Shown: piece after piece, positions 38,641 through 51,345 of the stretch | Layout of the letters: each line of letters begins with the position of its first letter | How positions within the stretch are numbered: the stretch's first letter is position 1 | Assembly (NCBI GenBank): GCA_024734555.1 | Contig: JANPWX010000062.1 | Location: forward strand, 650,984 to 714,983 | Source of the DNA: Trochalopteron elliotii | Lineage: Eukaryota > Chordata > Aves > Passeriformes > Leiothrichidae | Direction: 5' to 3' | Length of the DNA stretch: 64,000 nucleotides | Made by a program: the position numbers and the translations under genes | The notes under the pieces: generated by a model | The model's input: the letters and a program-made list of their open reading frames with translations, nothing else | Databases searched by the model: none | What the model was told of the DNA's origin: nothing

Positions 38641-40050
38641 TTCTAGGATCTGGTCCCCAATGCATTCAGGAGCAATGCATTCCAACTAAGATAAAGTCAG
38701 GCAAAAACACCAGGAGGCCTGTGCGGATGAACAAGATGAAACTCAAACACAAAAATGAAGACTAGAGAGGGTGGAATCAAGGACAGGAAGCCTGGGATGA
38801 ATATAGAGAGATTAAGCCAGGGGTCAGAACACAAATACTAAAGACCTGATGGAATTAAATCAACCCATGAACATCAAGGGCAACAAGACAAGCTATGTTG
38901 GTGATAAAAGGAAGATTAGGGAAAATGTGAACCCTCACTGTGAGGAAATGGAAGACCTGATTACCCAGGAGATGAAGATGAAGTTACCCAGTGATTTTCT
39001 GCCTTTGTCTTCAATGGTAAATGTCCCACCCATGTTGCCTGTGTCACAGGACATAAAGCCAGGGATTGGGAGAATGAAGAATCTCCCACTGTCAAAGAAG
39101 ACTAGGTTTGAGACCACCTAAGGAACCTAAAGGTGCACAAAACCATGGAACCTGATGAGATGTGTCTGTGGGTACTGAGGTGTACTGAGGCAGCAGACAG
39201 ATGAAGTTGCTAATCTGATACCTGTCATATTTGAGAATTTTTACTGTTCCAGTGAAGCTCCCACTGACTGAAAAAGGGGAAACTTTACCCCCAGTTTTAA
39301 AAAGGGATAGAAGGAAGACCCACAGAACTACAGGTTCCAATCTCATTTCCATGCCTGGAAAGATCATGAAGCAGATCCTCCCGGAAGGTATGATAGGGCA
39401 TGTGTGAAATAAGGAGGTGATTCATAGCAGTCAAGATACCTTCATTAAGGGCAAATTGTGCCTGATGAATTTGGTGGTCTTCTATGGCATGGTTAAGGCA
39501 TTGGTGAATATGGGAAGAACAACTGATGTAATCTGTCCAGACTAGTGCAAAACATTTAACAGTGTCTTACATGACAACCTTGTTTCTAAACTGGATTTGG
39601 CAGATGGAATATGTGGTACATAAGGAATTGGTTGGAGGGATGCACTCAAAGATTTGCAGTCCATGGCTTGATGTCCAAGTAGAGAGCAAGCATGGGTGGT
39701 ATTCCTCAGGAGTCAGTATTGGAGCTGGTGGTGTTTAACATCTTTGTTGGTGACGTGGACTGTGGGGTTGAGTGCACTATCAGTGCTCAAAAACACCAAG
39801 CTGTCTGGTGCAGGGAACATGCTGGAGGGAAGGGATATGTCATCCAGAGGAACCTTGACAGGTCTGAGAGTTGAGCTTGTGCACTTTTCATGCATTTCAA
39901 GAAGGCCAAGTGCAGGGTTCTGCAGCTGGGTCAGGGCAATCCCAAGTACAAGTAATGGTCTGGGTGAAGAAGGGACCAAGAGCAGCCCTGAAGAAAAAGT
40001 GGGGGTAGTAGTGGATGAGAAGTTCAATGTGACCTGGCAATGTGCTCTTG
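38641..40050 (+). pseudogene. CR1 LINE ORF2 (endonuclease end to reverse transcriptase), decayed 1.4-kb copy
   Basis: A long collinear match to CR1 ORF2. It starts with the AGCAATGCATTCCAAC block, passes GGAACCTAAAGGTGCACAAA (RT entry), CTGACTGAAAAAGGGGAAAC and AAATTGTGCCTGATGAATTT, and reaches the RT core. At 39695-39727 the frame reads G-G-I-P-Q-E-S-V-L-E-L, a degraded form of the GVPQGSVLGP motif. The catalytic F-A-D-D block should follow at about 39781-39800, but the sequence there is short by several bases and shifts frame, so the aspartates are lost. Several further indels and stops are present. It ends near 40050 at the GCAATGTGCTCTTG block, short of the 3' UTR, so the copy is truncated at both ends. 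No function is expected. Confidence 0.9.
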
Positions 40051-42931
40051 ATATATAGATCTAGGTGGAGATACTCTGAAAAGTATTAGCTGGGCTTTCT
40101 ACCATGTTTTCATTGAATGGTTATACAATACTTTTCTCTCTATGGCAGTGAAAACGTCTGTCTGTATCTTCCTTTCTTATTCTTTTTCAAATTCTGAACC
40201 ATCTGTTGAATATTGTGAAAGACCTTCCATGAGAATATGCCTAAATTACATAATTAAGTCATATGAACAGAGCAAGAACTTTGCTATAAGCTCAGAGAAA
40301 TAACAAATTTGCTAATATAGTTAAAAGATTAGCAGAAATATTAGTGGAAATATTAACAATATTGATCAAATTATAAAGGAAAAATTTTAAAAGAAAATTA
40401 CTTCCAGATTGCTTTGAATTTTTTTTTTTTCACCCCAGGAATGCAAAGTTATTAGTCACAAGGGACTAAGTCTATAATCTAATTTCCAATTCTTAACAAA
40501 CTGTGCTGGGAAATAAACTTGTAATGAGAAAACAAACAAATTAAACTGTCTAAAAGGTCTGATCCTCCAATAGATTTTTTTTTTAATGAAGAAACCTATT
40601 GAATGAAGCTTGAATTTTCTTTATCTCTTAGTTTTGGAGATACCTAAACACACACAATATTGCATCATTTTTAGCTGTCAGCAAAACCAGTTGAAAAAGC
40701 ATCAATGATAATTGAATTTATATAAAAGATATCAATCCAAGTGATCCAGGACCTTTTAAAAAAAAATACATAAGCAAGTAGAGAGCACTTTGACTGTGGC
40801 TTTTTTTCGGAAAGTTAAATTTGAAAAAATTTGAAAATTATCTAGAATATAATGCCTGTATTTTTTACTTTCAATTAACTGTTAAATATCAGGAATACTG
40901 TGAATGATAATTCATAGATAAAATCAGTGTGAAGGTTAGATGGGACATAAACCAAAGACCCAACAGGAGGTTTCTCATTGTTTAACATTATTCATTTCTG
41001 GACTGAACTCATTACCACAGACATCAATCAAGCAAGGGTATTTATCCAGTGAAGCTGAATGTATTTTTTGCATTCTGACATTAATTCAGTCGAAAATATG
41101 CTGCATAAGGGAAAGGGTAGAGGCTCAGAATACACAGTCTTGAGCTCCTGCTGTGCAGCTTGCAGGATTCAATGCCTCTGTGTGTCTATTAGTAAAACTA
41201 AACCAAGTTGCAGATGCAGCTCATTTGAATAGTACTGAATTAGTTATCTCCACACCCAGGACAACTTTTCTCCATTTCCTCCTTTATGCTGCATGTGCCA
41301 ACAATGTCATTGTCTGTCACAGGCTTGCTTTACAACAGATTGTTCTGTTTTGCTCTTATGTTGCATTAATTTCGGTTTCCAAGTGGAAGTGGTACTAATG
41401 CATTTCTTAGGCACTTACTATAAAAACAATTTGTCTTGTTGGCTGTTTCAGATACTCAGGAATTCTATGTACTTGTCTTCACTTTGCAGATCATCTTTTT
41501 TTGGCACTTAAATATCACAGGAGGAACTTCCTGACTGGAGATAGCACTTACCGTATTACATGAGATGTGCATTCTTTTTGGCTCTAGGACTACACATAGA
41601 GACAAGCATTTAGTTCTAGCAGGCAAAACAAAAATGAATAAATTACATCAGCAGAAAAATTCAGGTCAATATAGTTTTGAGCTGCAGTAAAATCACTTGA
41701 TTTTTACTACCCCTGATGATTGGTTTTTTGATTTTTTTTGGTAGTGCAGTCTTATACAAGACTACATTTATTTTCATTGTAGATAAATTAATGTTCACTT
41801 ACTCTTATGAATATAGTTCAGCTTCTAGTTATGCTCTAAATGTTTTTAATTATCATTCAATTTTTAAATAGAACTGATATAAAAAAATTACTTTTTTTTT
41901 TAAGTGTCATGTTTCCTATGTTTATATTCCTATGAATATAAACCTAAAAGGAAGCAATTAGACTGGTTTTTACAGCCAAAGTTTTCAACACAGGCAATTC
42001 TTATTTGATAGCATATATTTTGAAACTAATTCTTTGTTTTTTCAGTGATAGATACTAGTTAATTAGAGTAGCTTCAGAAAGGAAATTTAAGTACCTGCCT
42101 TATATTTAATACATAGGTGAACAGTCTTTTTGAGATCCCTTGATTTGAGACCATACCTCAGTATTAATTGCTCATGAGGAAAGGTAGAGAAAAAGTCATA
42201 AAATAGTATGCAAAGTATAGTAAATCATCCAACTTTTCTATGTACTATGCCCTTTTTGAGATGATGAATGTCTAATAAAGCAGAAAACAGTACTTTGGAA
42301 AGTAGATGTTGGTGATACAACACAACATTCTCCTAAGAAAAGCATTCAAAAATTAGAGCTAGAGGATGTGTAAAATCCTCTACATATGAGAGGGAGAAGA
42401 AAAACAATAACCTCTCAAGGGAATATGATGACAATACTGGACGTAAAATTCACATGAAGTATAAACCAGTATGTATTAATAAAGGGTAAGATAAATTTGT
42501 ACAGAATCAAATTAATCATTTGCATCAGACTCAGAGGAAAAAATATGCAACTGTTTCTTTCATCTCCCTTTGTAAGTAAAACCATATAATATATGTTAGA
42601 GATAGGAAATAATATCAACAGCTGTAATAATAACAAAGAAAAAAAAAGGTATGCTATCATTATCCAAGTAGGATATTTAAGTAGCAGTACTGGAAGCAAG
42701 GCAGATGTGCTGGGATGTAACTGCAGACATGTTGCAGACAAGTGGCTGAATAAGTAGGTCTGTACAAGTACATATGTGTCACATGGTCCTTTTCCATTTG
42801 CTAAGATTTTTCTTCTTGGTAAACTCAGCCACTTGCTCAGAAAGCAATAGCAGGTGAAACAATCACTGGCAAGTGTATTGTGGAAACATCTCACAAGGTT
42901 TACCTAGGGAGCAGTTTTATAGTACATCTGT

Positions 42932-42982
42932 TGGTATGTACTTAAATTTGGCATATACTTAAAACTGGTGTATACTTAAAAT
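42932..42982. repeat. Three-copy 17-bp minisatellite
   Basis: Three head-to-tail 17-bp units, TGGTATGTACTTAAATT, TGGCATATACTTAAAAC and TGGTGTATACTTAAAAT, occupy exactly 51 bases. Confidence 0.85.
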
Positions 42983-43704
42983 GCTAAGTCCCATATAATG
43001 AATTATTGATGCAGTAGTGCAGTGAATTTCACACAGGTGAAAATTAAGCTACTGTAGTATTGTAAAATATGAATCAAGCTAGTAAATGAGTATACTAATA
43101 TTTCTGTTTCCCAGAAACGCTTTGCTATGCTTTTGGAAGCTTCTTATTTTCATTCTGTTTATTCATACCCTCAGTCCCTTAGAGAAATGTAGAATGGATT
43201 GTCCATTCAATAATGCCGTGTGAACTCAGCTACTCTTTGAATCTCTAAATAAACAGTAATTCAGAACTTCACTTTCAAGGGGTATGCAATCTTCATCCCT
43301 AGAATATATCATAGGCTAAAAGACATCCTGACTCTGCTCATTCAGTTTCAAGAACCTGGAAGAGACAGGAAATTTGGAAACCCTAGAAACCCTCTAATCT
43401 ATTAGTTTATCTTATTACTGAATGATAACCACACTTGTCAAGGTTAACTCTGCTTTTCAGTATCCTTTTGCTTGTCATTACATTTAAGTGATATTTTGTG
43501 GAATGTTGTTACTTAGATCTGACAGTAGATTTGTATTTTCGTCACATCATGCATTTGACTACAAAAACAATGAATGCAGCATCAGATGTATGTCAGAGGG
43601 ATTTAAAAAGTGGGGCTTCAGAGTTTACACTGTGAATGAGGTGGAAATAAAAACAATATTTTACAGTGGAACTTTGAGTACCATTGTCTTTGTACCTGTA
43701 ATAG

Positions 43705-43748
43705 CCATCTCTCTTTCCTTTAGAAATACCATCTCTCTTTCCTTTAGA
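43705..43748. repeat. Tandem duplication, 20-bp unit with 24-bp period
   Basis: CCATCTCTCTTTCCTTTAGA occurs at 43705-43724 and again without change at 43729-43748, separated by AATA. Confidence 0.9.
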
Positions 43749-43984
43749 GACTCAGTCAGGGAACTGAAGATACCAGTGTTCTGTTGACTTAGGCAGAAAA
43801 TTTGAATGTGCAAACTTCAGAAAAAAGAGAGATGTAAAAAATTAATGAAATTTGACAGACTTCTAGAGAAGCCTGAAGACATTAGACTGCCTTATAAAAT
43901 AAATAAAAAAATAGTTTTTATATCTTCTGGTATGCATGGTGGCTACCAGATCATCTAAAAGGTAAACAGAGTCATTATGGTTTT

Positions 43985-44041
43985 AATGGTTGGGTTTTGG
44001 TTTGGGGTTTTGTTTTAGTTGGGTTTTTTGTTGGGGGGGTA
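43985..44041. repeat. G/T-rich low-complexity tract
   Basis: A run of irregular GGTTTT, GGGGTTTT and GTTTTTT units ends in a run of seven G. It is not the TTAGGG telomere repeat. Confidence 0.8.
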
Positions 44042-47000
44042 AGACGGTTTCCACATGGAAAGTACCATAAGAAAGTTATTTTTTAAGTACAGACTCATTA
44101 ACAAATATAACCTCCCTACTAATTTTTTTTTCCAATAGGTCTGTTATGCCCTCTCTAAAATTTTCTAAGCAGAATAGACATAAAGCGTATTTTAAAACTT
44201 AATTTTTATTCCTATTACTCAAATAAAATGTTCCTGTCAGATCTGCTTCTGTGCACCTCCCATATCAGGATGAATATATGAAATATTAAATACTGAGATA
44301 TATTTTGACTCAATGTTTTACATCTACAATGTGGAGATTTAAAGAAATTAGATGTCTTGGACAAAATCATGGACAAAATACTGACAGGCCAAGGAACAGA
44401 GTGTTTAGAAGATACTTTGGTGAGCTAACGTGTTTTTAATGTGTGTTTGAATGACATATACATTTTACTGCATTGGTCAAATATTACTGTTGTTGTTTTA
44501 CAAGTAGAACTTATATTTTAAAGTAAAAAATAAAGGATCACATATATTCTTTTTAATTCTAGATGACTATGTCATATAACCATACCTTCCAAAAGGTCTT
44601 CAAAGTCTCCATATCAAAGTAAAGAATTCGGCTATTTCTCAAGTGCTGGGCCTAAGCATTAGAGTATTTTTATCCATTAATTAATTTCTTCTCAAATTTA
44701 TAGAATTTATTTTGCTTTGTTGGGGTTCTTTTTTAGTAATTTATTCTTTTTGCTACATCTTTGTTAGAAAATCTGATTATGCTTTAACTTCCTCCTTCTC
44801 TGAAATCTCTCCATCTCTTATAACCCTAAGTTTTGTGAAACAGAAAACATTTGCTATCCAATTCTTCAGAGTCAATCAATTGATCTTTTTTTTAGCTCCA
44901 TAGCTTTAATCCTAAGGTTTTCTACTGTTACATTATTCAATTCTAATCTATTAAATTCACTCTAATCATAAAAACACACTGTGAAAATATGTTAAGAGAA
45001 AATGTAGCATCACATGGCATTGAGTGGTTTTGCACAACATATTGTGAGTTTTAAGTGTATATTTCAGTGAAAGTTATTGGAGCAAAATATTAAAACAAAT
45101 TTACAAACTACATAATACGAGCCATGAATATTAGCATATTTTTAGCTCTACCACTGTTCACTCCATAATAAAAATATTTTATACTATGGCCTAAAATATC
45201 TAAAAGCAGTGAAACAGCACAAGAGGTCTCTAAATTGGCTCTGAATTTTCTTTTAATATATTGAAGTTAGCCTGAAGATAGAACTTTGCTTATGTGATTT
45301 AATATTTATAAGGGTAAACTAACTTCACAAAGTAGTACATATTTACATATCTAAGTAAGTGATCCCAGTAATTAGTTAATTGCATTACTAAGGATTGCAA
45401 AGCATTCATGAAAAATATTTTCTGCACATCCAGTGATTTACAAACTGAACCTGGACTTCATATAGACATAGTGCACCTATTATAAAATAATTGAACATAA
45501 TTTATAAGTAGTTATTCTTCGTGGAGAAAGCCTTACTGATATCAAGCAGCTAAAACTATTTAGTTACCAAGGCACATCTGTAGAATTTTCTTCTGTGCCT
45601 GAGAAGTTATCAGTAGTGTAACAATATTGTTTCCACTTTTACTTCCATTTTAACATTATTTGAAATAATGTCATCTGCAAGTTTGATTCAATCTGAATGC
45701 CAGAAGAATAAAAAATTTATTGTATCAAGGAGATACAGAGAGAATCTTTCACCTCTCACATTTATTCTGGGGCATGCACAAAAGAACAAAGAGGTTAAAA
45801 ATGAAAATATTTTCTAGATTTTATGATCATCCATAGAATTAGTTTGATATTATATTTAAAATAACTGATTATAATTCATTATTGACAGCAGTTTGAGATG
45901 CTACAAAATGTCAGATTATTTTAATAGCACTGTAACCTGTTTTAAAGCTGTATCTCTACAGCTTGTGAGCAATTATGACAATTAACAATTCACAAAAAGG
46001 CAGGTTACCACTGCGGGCACATGGAGCATACATGCAAGTGTGAAGAAAATCATAAGTTTTCTCAGAAAATAGAAGGATTTAATTTTTTTCAAATAAGGCT
46101 CTGATGCTGTATGTTCTGTCATAGTGTGGAAAAGGCTTTCTGCTGAAGACAGGAGAGTCAGGTGATTTAGTAAGTCTATAGATCCCGATTCTAATCATGT
46201 GTAGAGTTGGTTATACATATCTTCCCAATCCACAGTGATAAACTCCAACAAGCTTCTTTCAGGGATTAAAGCAGATTTTAGGATTACATATACAGCAACT
46301 GTTTGAGAAAAAACATTGTAGCTATAAGCAAGATATGAAAAGCAACAAAGAATTCTTTTGAAAGCTATATTAGAATATTGTTCATAATTCAGAAAAATAT
46401 TTACAAACGAAGTTCTGCCTAGGGGAAATCAAAGAGAAATTAAATTAAGGAATGGCTACAATAAGAATACCATTCTCAAAAGTATATAATACCTTGTATA
46501 AATTAAAAAAACCTCTCTATATCTCTCTTGGAAATAGAATGCAAACGTAAAATGAAGGTATACATATCATTCCCAACCTTGTTTTTTAACAAAAATACAA
46601 AGGGTTTATATGTTTTTAAGTTGTACTGCCAGAAGAAGTTGATAGGAAAATTAATCGTAGAGGTCACATATAGTTTTGTCTCACTTTGTCTTAAAATATG
46701 CTAACTGTCATAGTTTATTGTATGTAGAAATAAATAGCTGCTGCTGACAGCTTTCCACTCCCCCCATCCCATTCAACAGTGACATCTGATTCTTATTTGA
46801 GTCTGTTCTGGAAAGCCTCTCTGTTTGACCTGACCAGTATGTAATATCAACTGAACAGTAGAGAACACACATTTCCACTTTCCTTGGAATTCTGAAATAT
46901 ATTAATGGAGTAATATACTTCTGTCAATGAAATTCATCTGAAGCATAAGATTAAAGCTACAACTCTAATTACTATTCTGTGGTAACAGTGGAGTATAGAC

Positions 47001-48270
47001 CAAGTATTAAGATCCATTGATCAATGAAATTTTAGGGTAGATGGCACTTGAAGCAAACTCCACAGTTTGAATGTAAAAAGTGTGGTTTCATCTTGTGATG
47101 AAAATTATCAATTAGCAAGGAGGAGACCTCTGTTCTTGTCCTGTTTTACTTGTTCTGTTGTTCCCTCTTGTGTTTTCATCTTCTTCAGTTTTGAGCAGAG
47201 CATTCCTCAATGTAATGCTCATGTTTTATTCAATTCACATTAGCAGAAACCTGCTATGATTTGGTTTGTTAACAAGCTTGGTAACCTCAACATCCTCTGT
47301 TACTACCCATGACTTTATGGTATTTCACTGCCTCACAACAGAGTATTGATTTTATGTTCAAAATGGGTTGGAGAGCTGAAGAGCTAGAATTATCCTCCTT
47401 TTTGTGACTGGAACACTGAGATGCATTATCTGATAAATCAAAGACTGGTTTGAATATCTAGAAACTTATTTTTAGAGTACTTAGCCCTTAAGCTTAGTCT
47501 ACTGTTCACAGTATCTTCAAATGCAGCTGAGGGCATCCTGTAGTTCAGCTGGTAGCCATTCATGGCATTAATTGTACTCCCAAAAAAGGAGGAAATCAAA
47601 ACCTGCTGCATGAGAAAAAATGGTGTAAATGGTGTGATTCAACTGTTCTACTTTATATCACAAAGTTTTTTCATGTCTGGACTCTGACAAACTCAACTAG
47701 ATTCCCAGAGAATCTTGAGGCAAGTAGCTCTCCATGTTCCTTTCTTTAAAAGAACACACCAAAAGACATTAAAGCTCTCAATCTATAAAAAATGGATTAT
47801 TAGAAAATATATAAACTAAAACAAAGTAATCCTTTTTGTTAAAAAAAATCAGATGTTGTCTGTTTCAGACATCAAAATTACCTGAGAAGGTTTTAAACAA
47901 TTCTCCTTTTTCTCCACCATCTCCTTTTTTATAGCTTTGCTTTTGAATCAAAGAACTCCCCATGTTCTGGGTCAGAAAACCTCACAGATTCTCTCTAGGT
48001 CTTTAAAAAAGAAATTATAGTGCACAAGTTTGGCTTTTGTTACTACCTAACAGCAAACCCTTTGTTTTGAACAACGTCTCAATCTCGCTTATCCCGTAGG
48101 CTACCCCTCAATGTCTGCCTCACACAGTATTTTTCAAGCTCACCAGATGCTCAGCATAAGATAGCAGTCTTCCCTTCCCTGTACACCTTCCTTTTAACTA
48201 GCAAGGCAGCAACCTGGACAAGTAGCCTTTTTCCCTCTCGTTCAACCATTCCTGTTAGACAGAATATATA

Positions 48271-48450
48271 ATCATAGAATCATTAAGATTGGAAAAGACT
48301 TTGAAGGTCATCAGGTGCATTGGAGTGTGTAATAAAGTGCCGCATCTACTCCAGGAATGGTGATTCCACCACTTCCATGAGGAACTTTTTCCAATATTTA
48401 ACCACTCTTTCAGTAAACAAATTTTTCCTAATATCCAACCTCACTCTCCC
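48271..48450 (-). mobile_element. CR1 LINE 3' fragment
   Basis: The plus strand reads as the complement of the CR1 3' end. It begins ATCATAGAATCATTAAGATT, has GGAAAAGACTTTGAAGGTCA, and continues through GGTGATTCCACCACTTCCAT and TTCAGTAAACAAATTTTTCC to CCTAATATCCAACC. The terminal repeat lies at the low-coordinate end, giving minus orientation. Only about 180 bp of 3' sequence remain, with an internal deletion after AGGTCATCAGG. Confidence 0.88.
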
Positions 48451-50900
48451 AACATGCAATGGCATACACGCAATGGATTGTCAGATAATTCAGTTCATCA
48501 TAGAACTGTAGAAATCACAGTCTTCTGAGTCTTAGAGTTTTGTTTCATCAACAAAATGTGAATAAAAATCTCTTTGGCCTTTATGGATAATTTGAAGGGT
48601 ACAGAGTTTTTCACTTTTGTGATTTGGTCATTAACCTTTCTGCCTTCTATCAGTTCTCTCCTCCAGCTCATATTCTTTCACTCATTTCCTTTATTCTTTC
48701 ATCTAGGCTCTCCATGTCATTTCCTAGGCTTCATACAAATACACTGACTCCTCACCAGCAATCCCAATTTCTTTTGTTCTCTTTATTCTCAGATCTTTCC
48801 TTGCCATTTCTGTTTACTATCACAAGTTTTTGCTTTCTGTCCACCTACTGATCTTTTCTCTTTCAGTTTTTAGTCTCGTGTGTCTTCTAATGAAAAAGAG
48901 CCTAAGAAAGTGAGTTTCCTGAATATAGTACAAATATGGCTATCAGGAGTTCCAGGCAATAGTAGTTTTCTGAGGAAAGATTTGGTCAGTTCTGTATTGC
49001 TTATTGTTATCTGTCATGTAGTGAAAACTTTTTAGAGTCTTATACCTTGAACAGATTTGAAGATTTTAGTGGATAACAAGAGACGTATCCTTGACAGACT
49101 TTGTAAAAATCTGTTTTTCAAAATGTGTAGTATTGCAGATTTTTATACAAGGAAATAGTATTTAATTTTGCATATGTTTTTAGACACGTTCTTAAGAATA
49201 GCAGACCTGTTTGATTAAACATTTATGGTGGAAATGCAAAAAAAAGGCAAATTATTCCATCCTGAGTTGTTCACTTAGCATGGAAAATGTGATTTTAGAA
49301 CATTTAACCTATGCAAAGTTATAATTAACTGAAAATATGAACCACTGGTCAACCCAAATAATAGGTAGTACCGACACTCCTGTTTAAGATCTTTATGATG
49401 TCTTGTTGTCAATTGTTTCAACACAAATTCTCCTAATACTTCATTCTTTGATAATAAAAATAATATACTTCATTTAAATATATTTGTGTATGGCTCAGTT
49501 TCTCAAGGTGGGAACACCAGTGTCTCAGTTCTCACATCATCAGTGTAAAATGTCTTAAAAAATATGTATATTCTAGACATAGACATACTATGGAGTAAGA
49601 TTTGAAGTATGGAGAAGTTGTGAAGTCTCAACATAGATTGACTGAAATCCATCATACAGACAAATATATACACTATATTTTGGTAGCAGAGCAAGATTTT
49701 ACAAAATGGAGTAGAGACAGCTTCATAAGTGTAGTTGCATTTCCTCCTACATTATTGTTGTGGTAAAGTATATTGATTGCCATCAGATTCTGTGTAGAGA
49801 CTGGTGCAGGCTGCAGTGAGCTTCTTTCCCTTACTTTTACATCTATGTACATCTATTGTACATTTGTACATCTGTGCTAAGGAACGTTATTTCTTCTGGC
49901 ATTTGGAAAAAAAATGCCTTTGAGTAGTTTGGTGTTAACATTTCTTCAGTAATTGCACCAGAATTGTGCAAAAGGAGGGAAAATGTTCTTTACAGGTAAA
50001 TAAAGAATATAGAGAAAAAAGGTAAAGGGTAAGTGAAGCTTAGTTTAAATAGAATAATACTTATGATTTTTATTAATTATTATTGCTCATACAAAAACTT
50101 TGATTTATAAAACCACCTCTTCTTGCCTTAAAATACAAATTTGCTATCATCTTCCTCTATGTAATCACAAAACAACTGAATACAGCAATGATTCAGTTCA
50201 TCTTTCTATTAATCTTCAATGTTCAACATTCCTTACACCATGCTACCAACAGCAGAATATACCTTTACTTGCCAGCAAAAGAGAAATAAGAGCAATAAAA
50301 CCAATATAATATACATTGAATCCCTTGGCTTCAGAAATTTTGACTGGTTTCCTAAGGTGCTGCACATTTCTAGACAAAATCTGTTTTAACATAAGGTATC
50401 TATTGCAACTTTTAGTTCTACTTATCTTCAGGATGAAAAAGAGGGAAAAAATTCCCTCCTCCATCATATGTTCTGTGATGTTTTCTTTAAATGTTTTCTA
50501 ATTTGCCAGTATTTCAATTTCTGTCACAGTTACTCTACATGAGATATATGTTGTCCATCTTATAGCAAAATTCACTGCTATATTTTAAAAATTATATAAT
50601 TTTACATTTAAACACCTTCAATAAGTGGTTGATGAAGCCTTGTCCAGTTTTCCAACCCGGGGCACGGCTTGTGTGAGACCTATGTGTGAGACCAAGCTGC
50701 CTACTAGAGTTAACCCACAGCTGCTTAGTCAGGTAAGGATCTGCATTAGATAAGATTTTCACTGCAGAGGTCTCTGCAAGTTGCTGTTAAAGTTGAATCC
50801 TCATAGGCTGGATGCCAAGAGAAGAACATAAGGAGATAGGATTTCTGCAGGTATGCAGTGTATATAGTACAGTTCTCAAATTTTCCATTCTTATAACAGT
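48451..50900. other. AT-rich non-coding stretch, nothing recognised
   Basis: A pyrimidine-rich section at 48,620-48,870 gives an open frame of Ser, Phe and Leu, which is compositional. No gene or further repeat is recognised. Confidence 0.6.
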
Positions 50901-51057
50901 GTCAGCTGAGGCTGGAAGGGACTTCTGATGATCACCCAGCTTCCCTGCTTAGGTGACATCACTAAAAACTGTTTTCTCAGGACTGCATTAAGATGGCTTT
51001 TGAAAATCTCCAGGAATGGGGACTCCAGAGCCTCTGTGGGCAAATTGTACAAGTGCT
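50901..51057 (-). mobile_element. CR1 LINE 3' fragment (different subfamily text)
   Basis: The plus strand contains GAGGCTGGAAGGGACTTCTG, ATCACCCAGCTTCCCTGCTT, CAGGACTGCATTAAGATGGC, TTTTGAAAATCTCCAGGAAT and GGGGACTCCAGAGCCTCTGT. These are the blocks of a CR1 3' region in antisense. The terminal octamer repeat at the low end is lost or decayed. The spacing of the blocks differs from the 48.3-kb and 54.4-kb copies, so this is probably another subfamily. Confidence 0.8.
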
Positions 51058-51345
51058 GTGGGAGACTAAAGATTGGTGTCTTGACATATTTTGGGGTGCA
51101 TGTGTTGGGGGAAGAGGCAGGTCAGGCCTTACCCTGGCAAGGCAGTGCCTTGTTCCGCAACTCCCATCCCTAGAACCTGTATCCCAGTCCAGCAGTGCCT
51201 GTCAATCCCTGGCACAGCAGCAGCAATGCTCCACACCTGCTTCTGGAGTCCCTAACCCAGCTCCTGAGTGGCCAAATGGCTGGAAATCCTACCTGAGGGA
51301 TGGGACCAGGAAGGCCAAGGAGTATTTAAAGCTGAATACAAGGCA
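51058..51345. other. GC-richer block, unclassified, possibly a repeat
   Basis: GC-rich text unlike the AT-rich surroundings directly abuts the CR1 fragment and includes GAGTATTTAAAGCTGAATAC with a TATA-like centre near 51,322. It could be an LTR promoter piece or another unrecognised repeat. An open frame spans it, but I see no protein family. Confidence 0.3.

Larger units (their letters stand above)
40051..48270. other. AT-rich non-coding stretch, no gene recognised
   Basis: About 8.2 kb with no recognisable exon. Small tandem repeats at 42932-42982 and 43705-43748 and a G/T-rich tract at 43985-44041 are listed separately. The other frames are short and featureless. Confidence 0.65.

Noticed and set aside
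43985..44041. Interstitial telomere repeat
   Set aside because: The units are irregular GGTTTT/GGGGTTTT, not TTAGGG.
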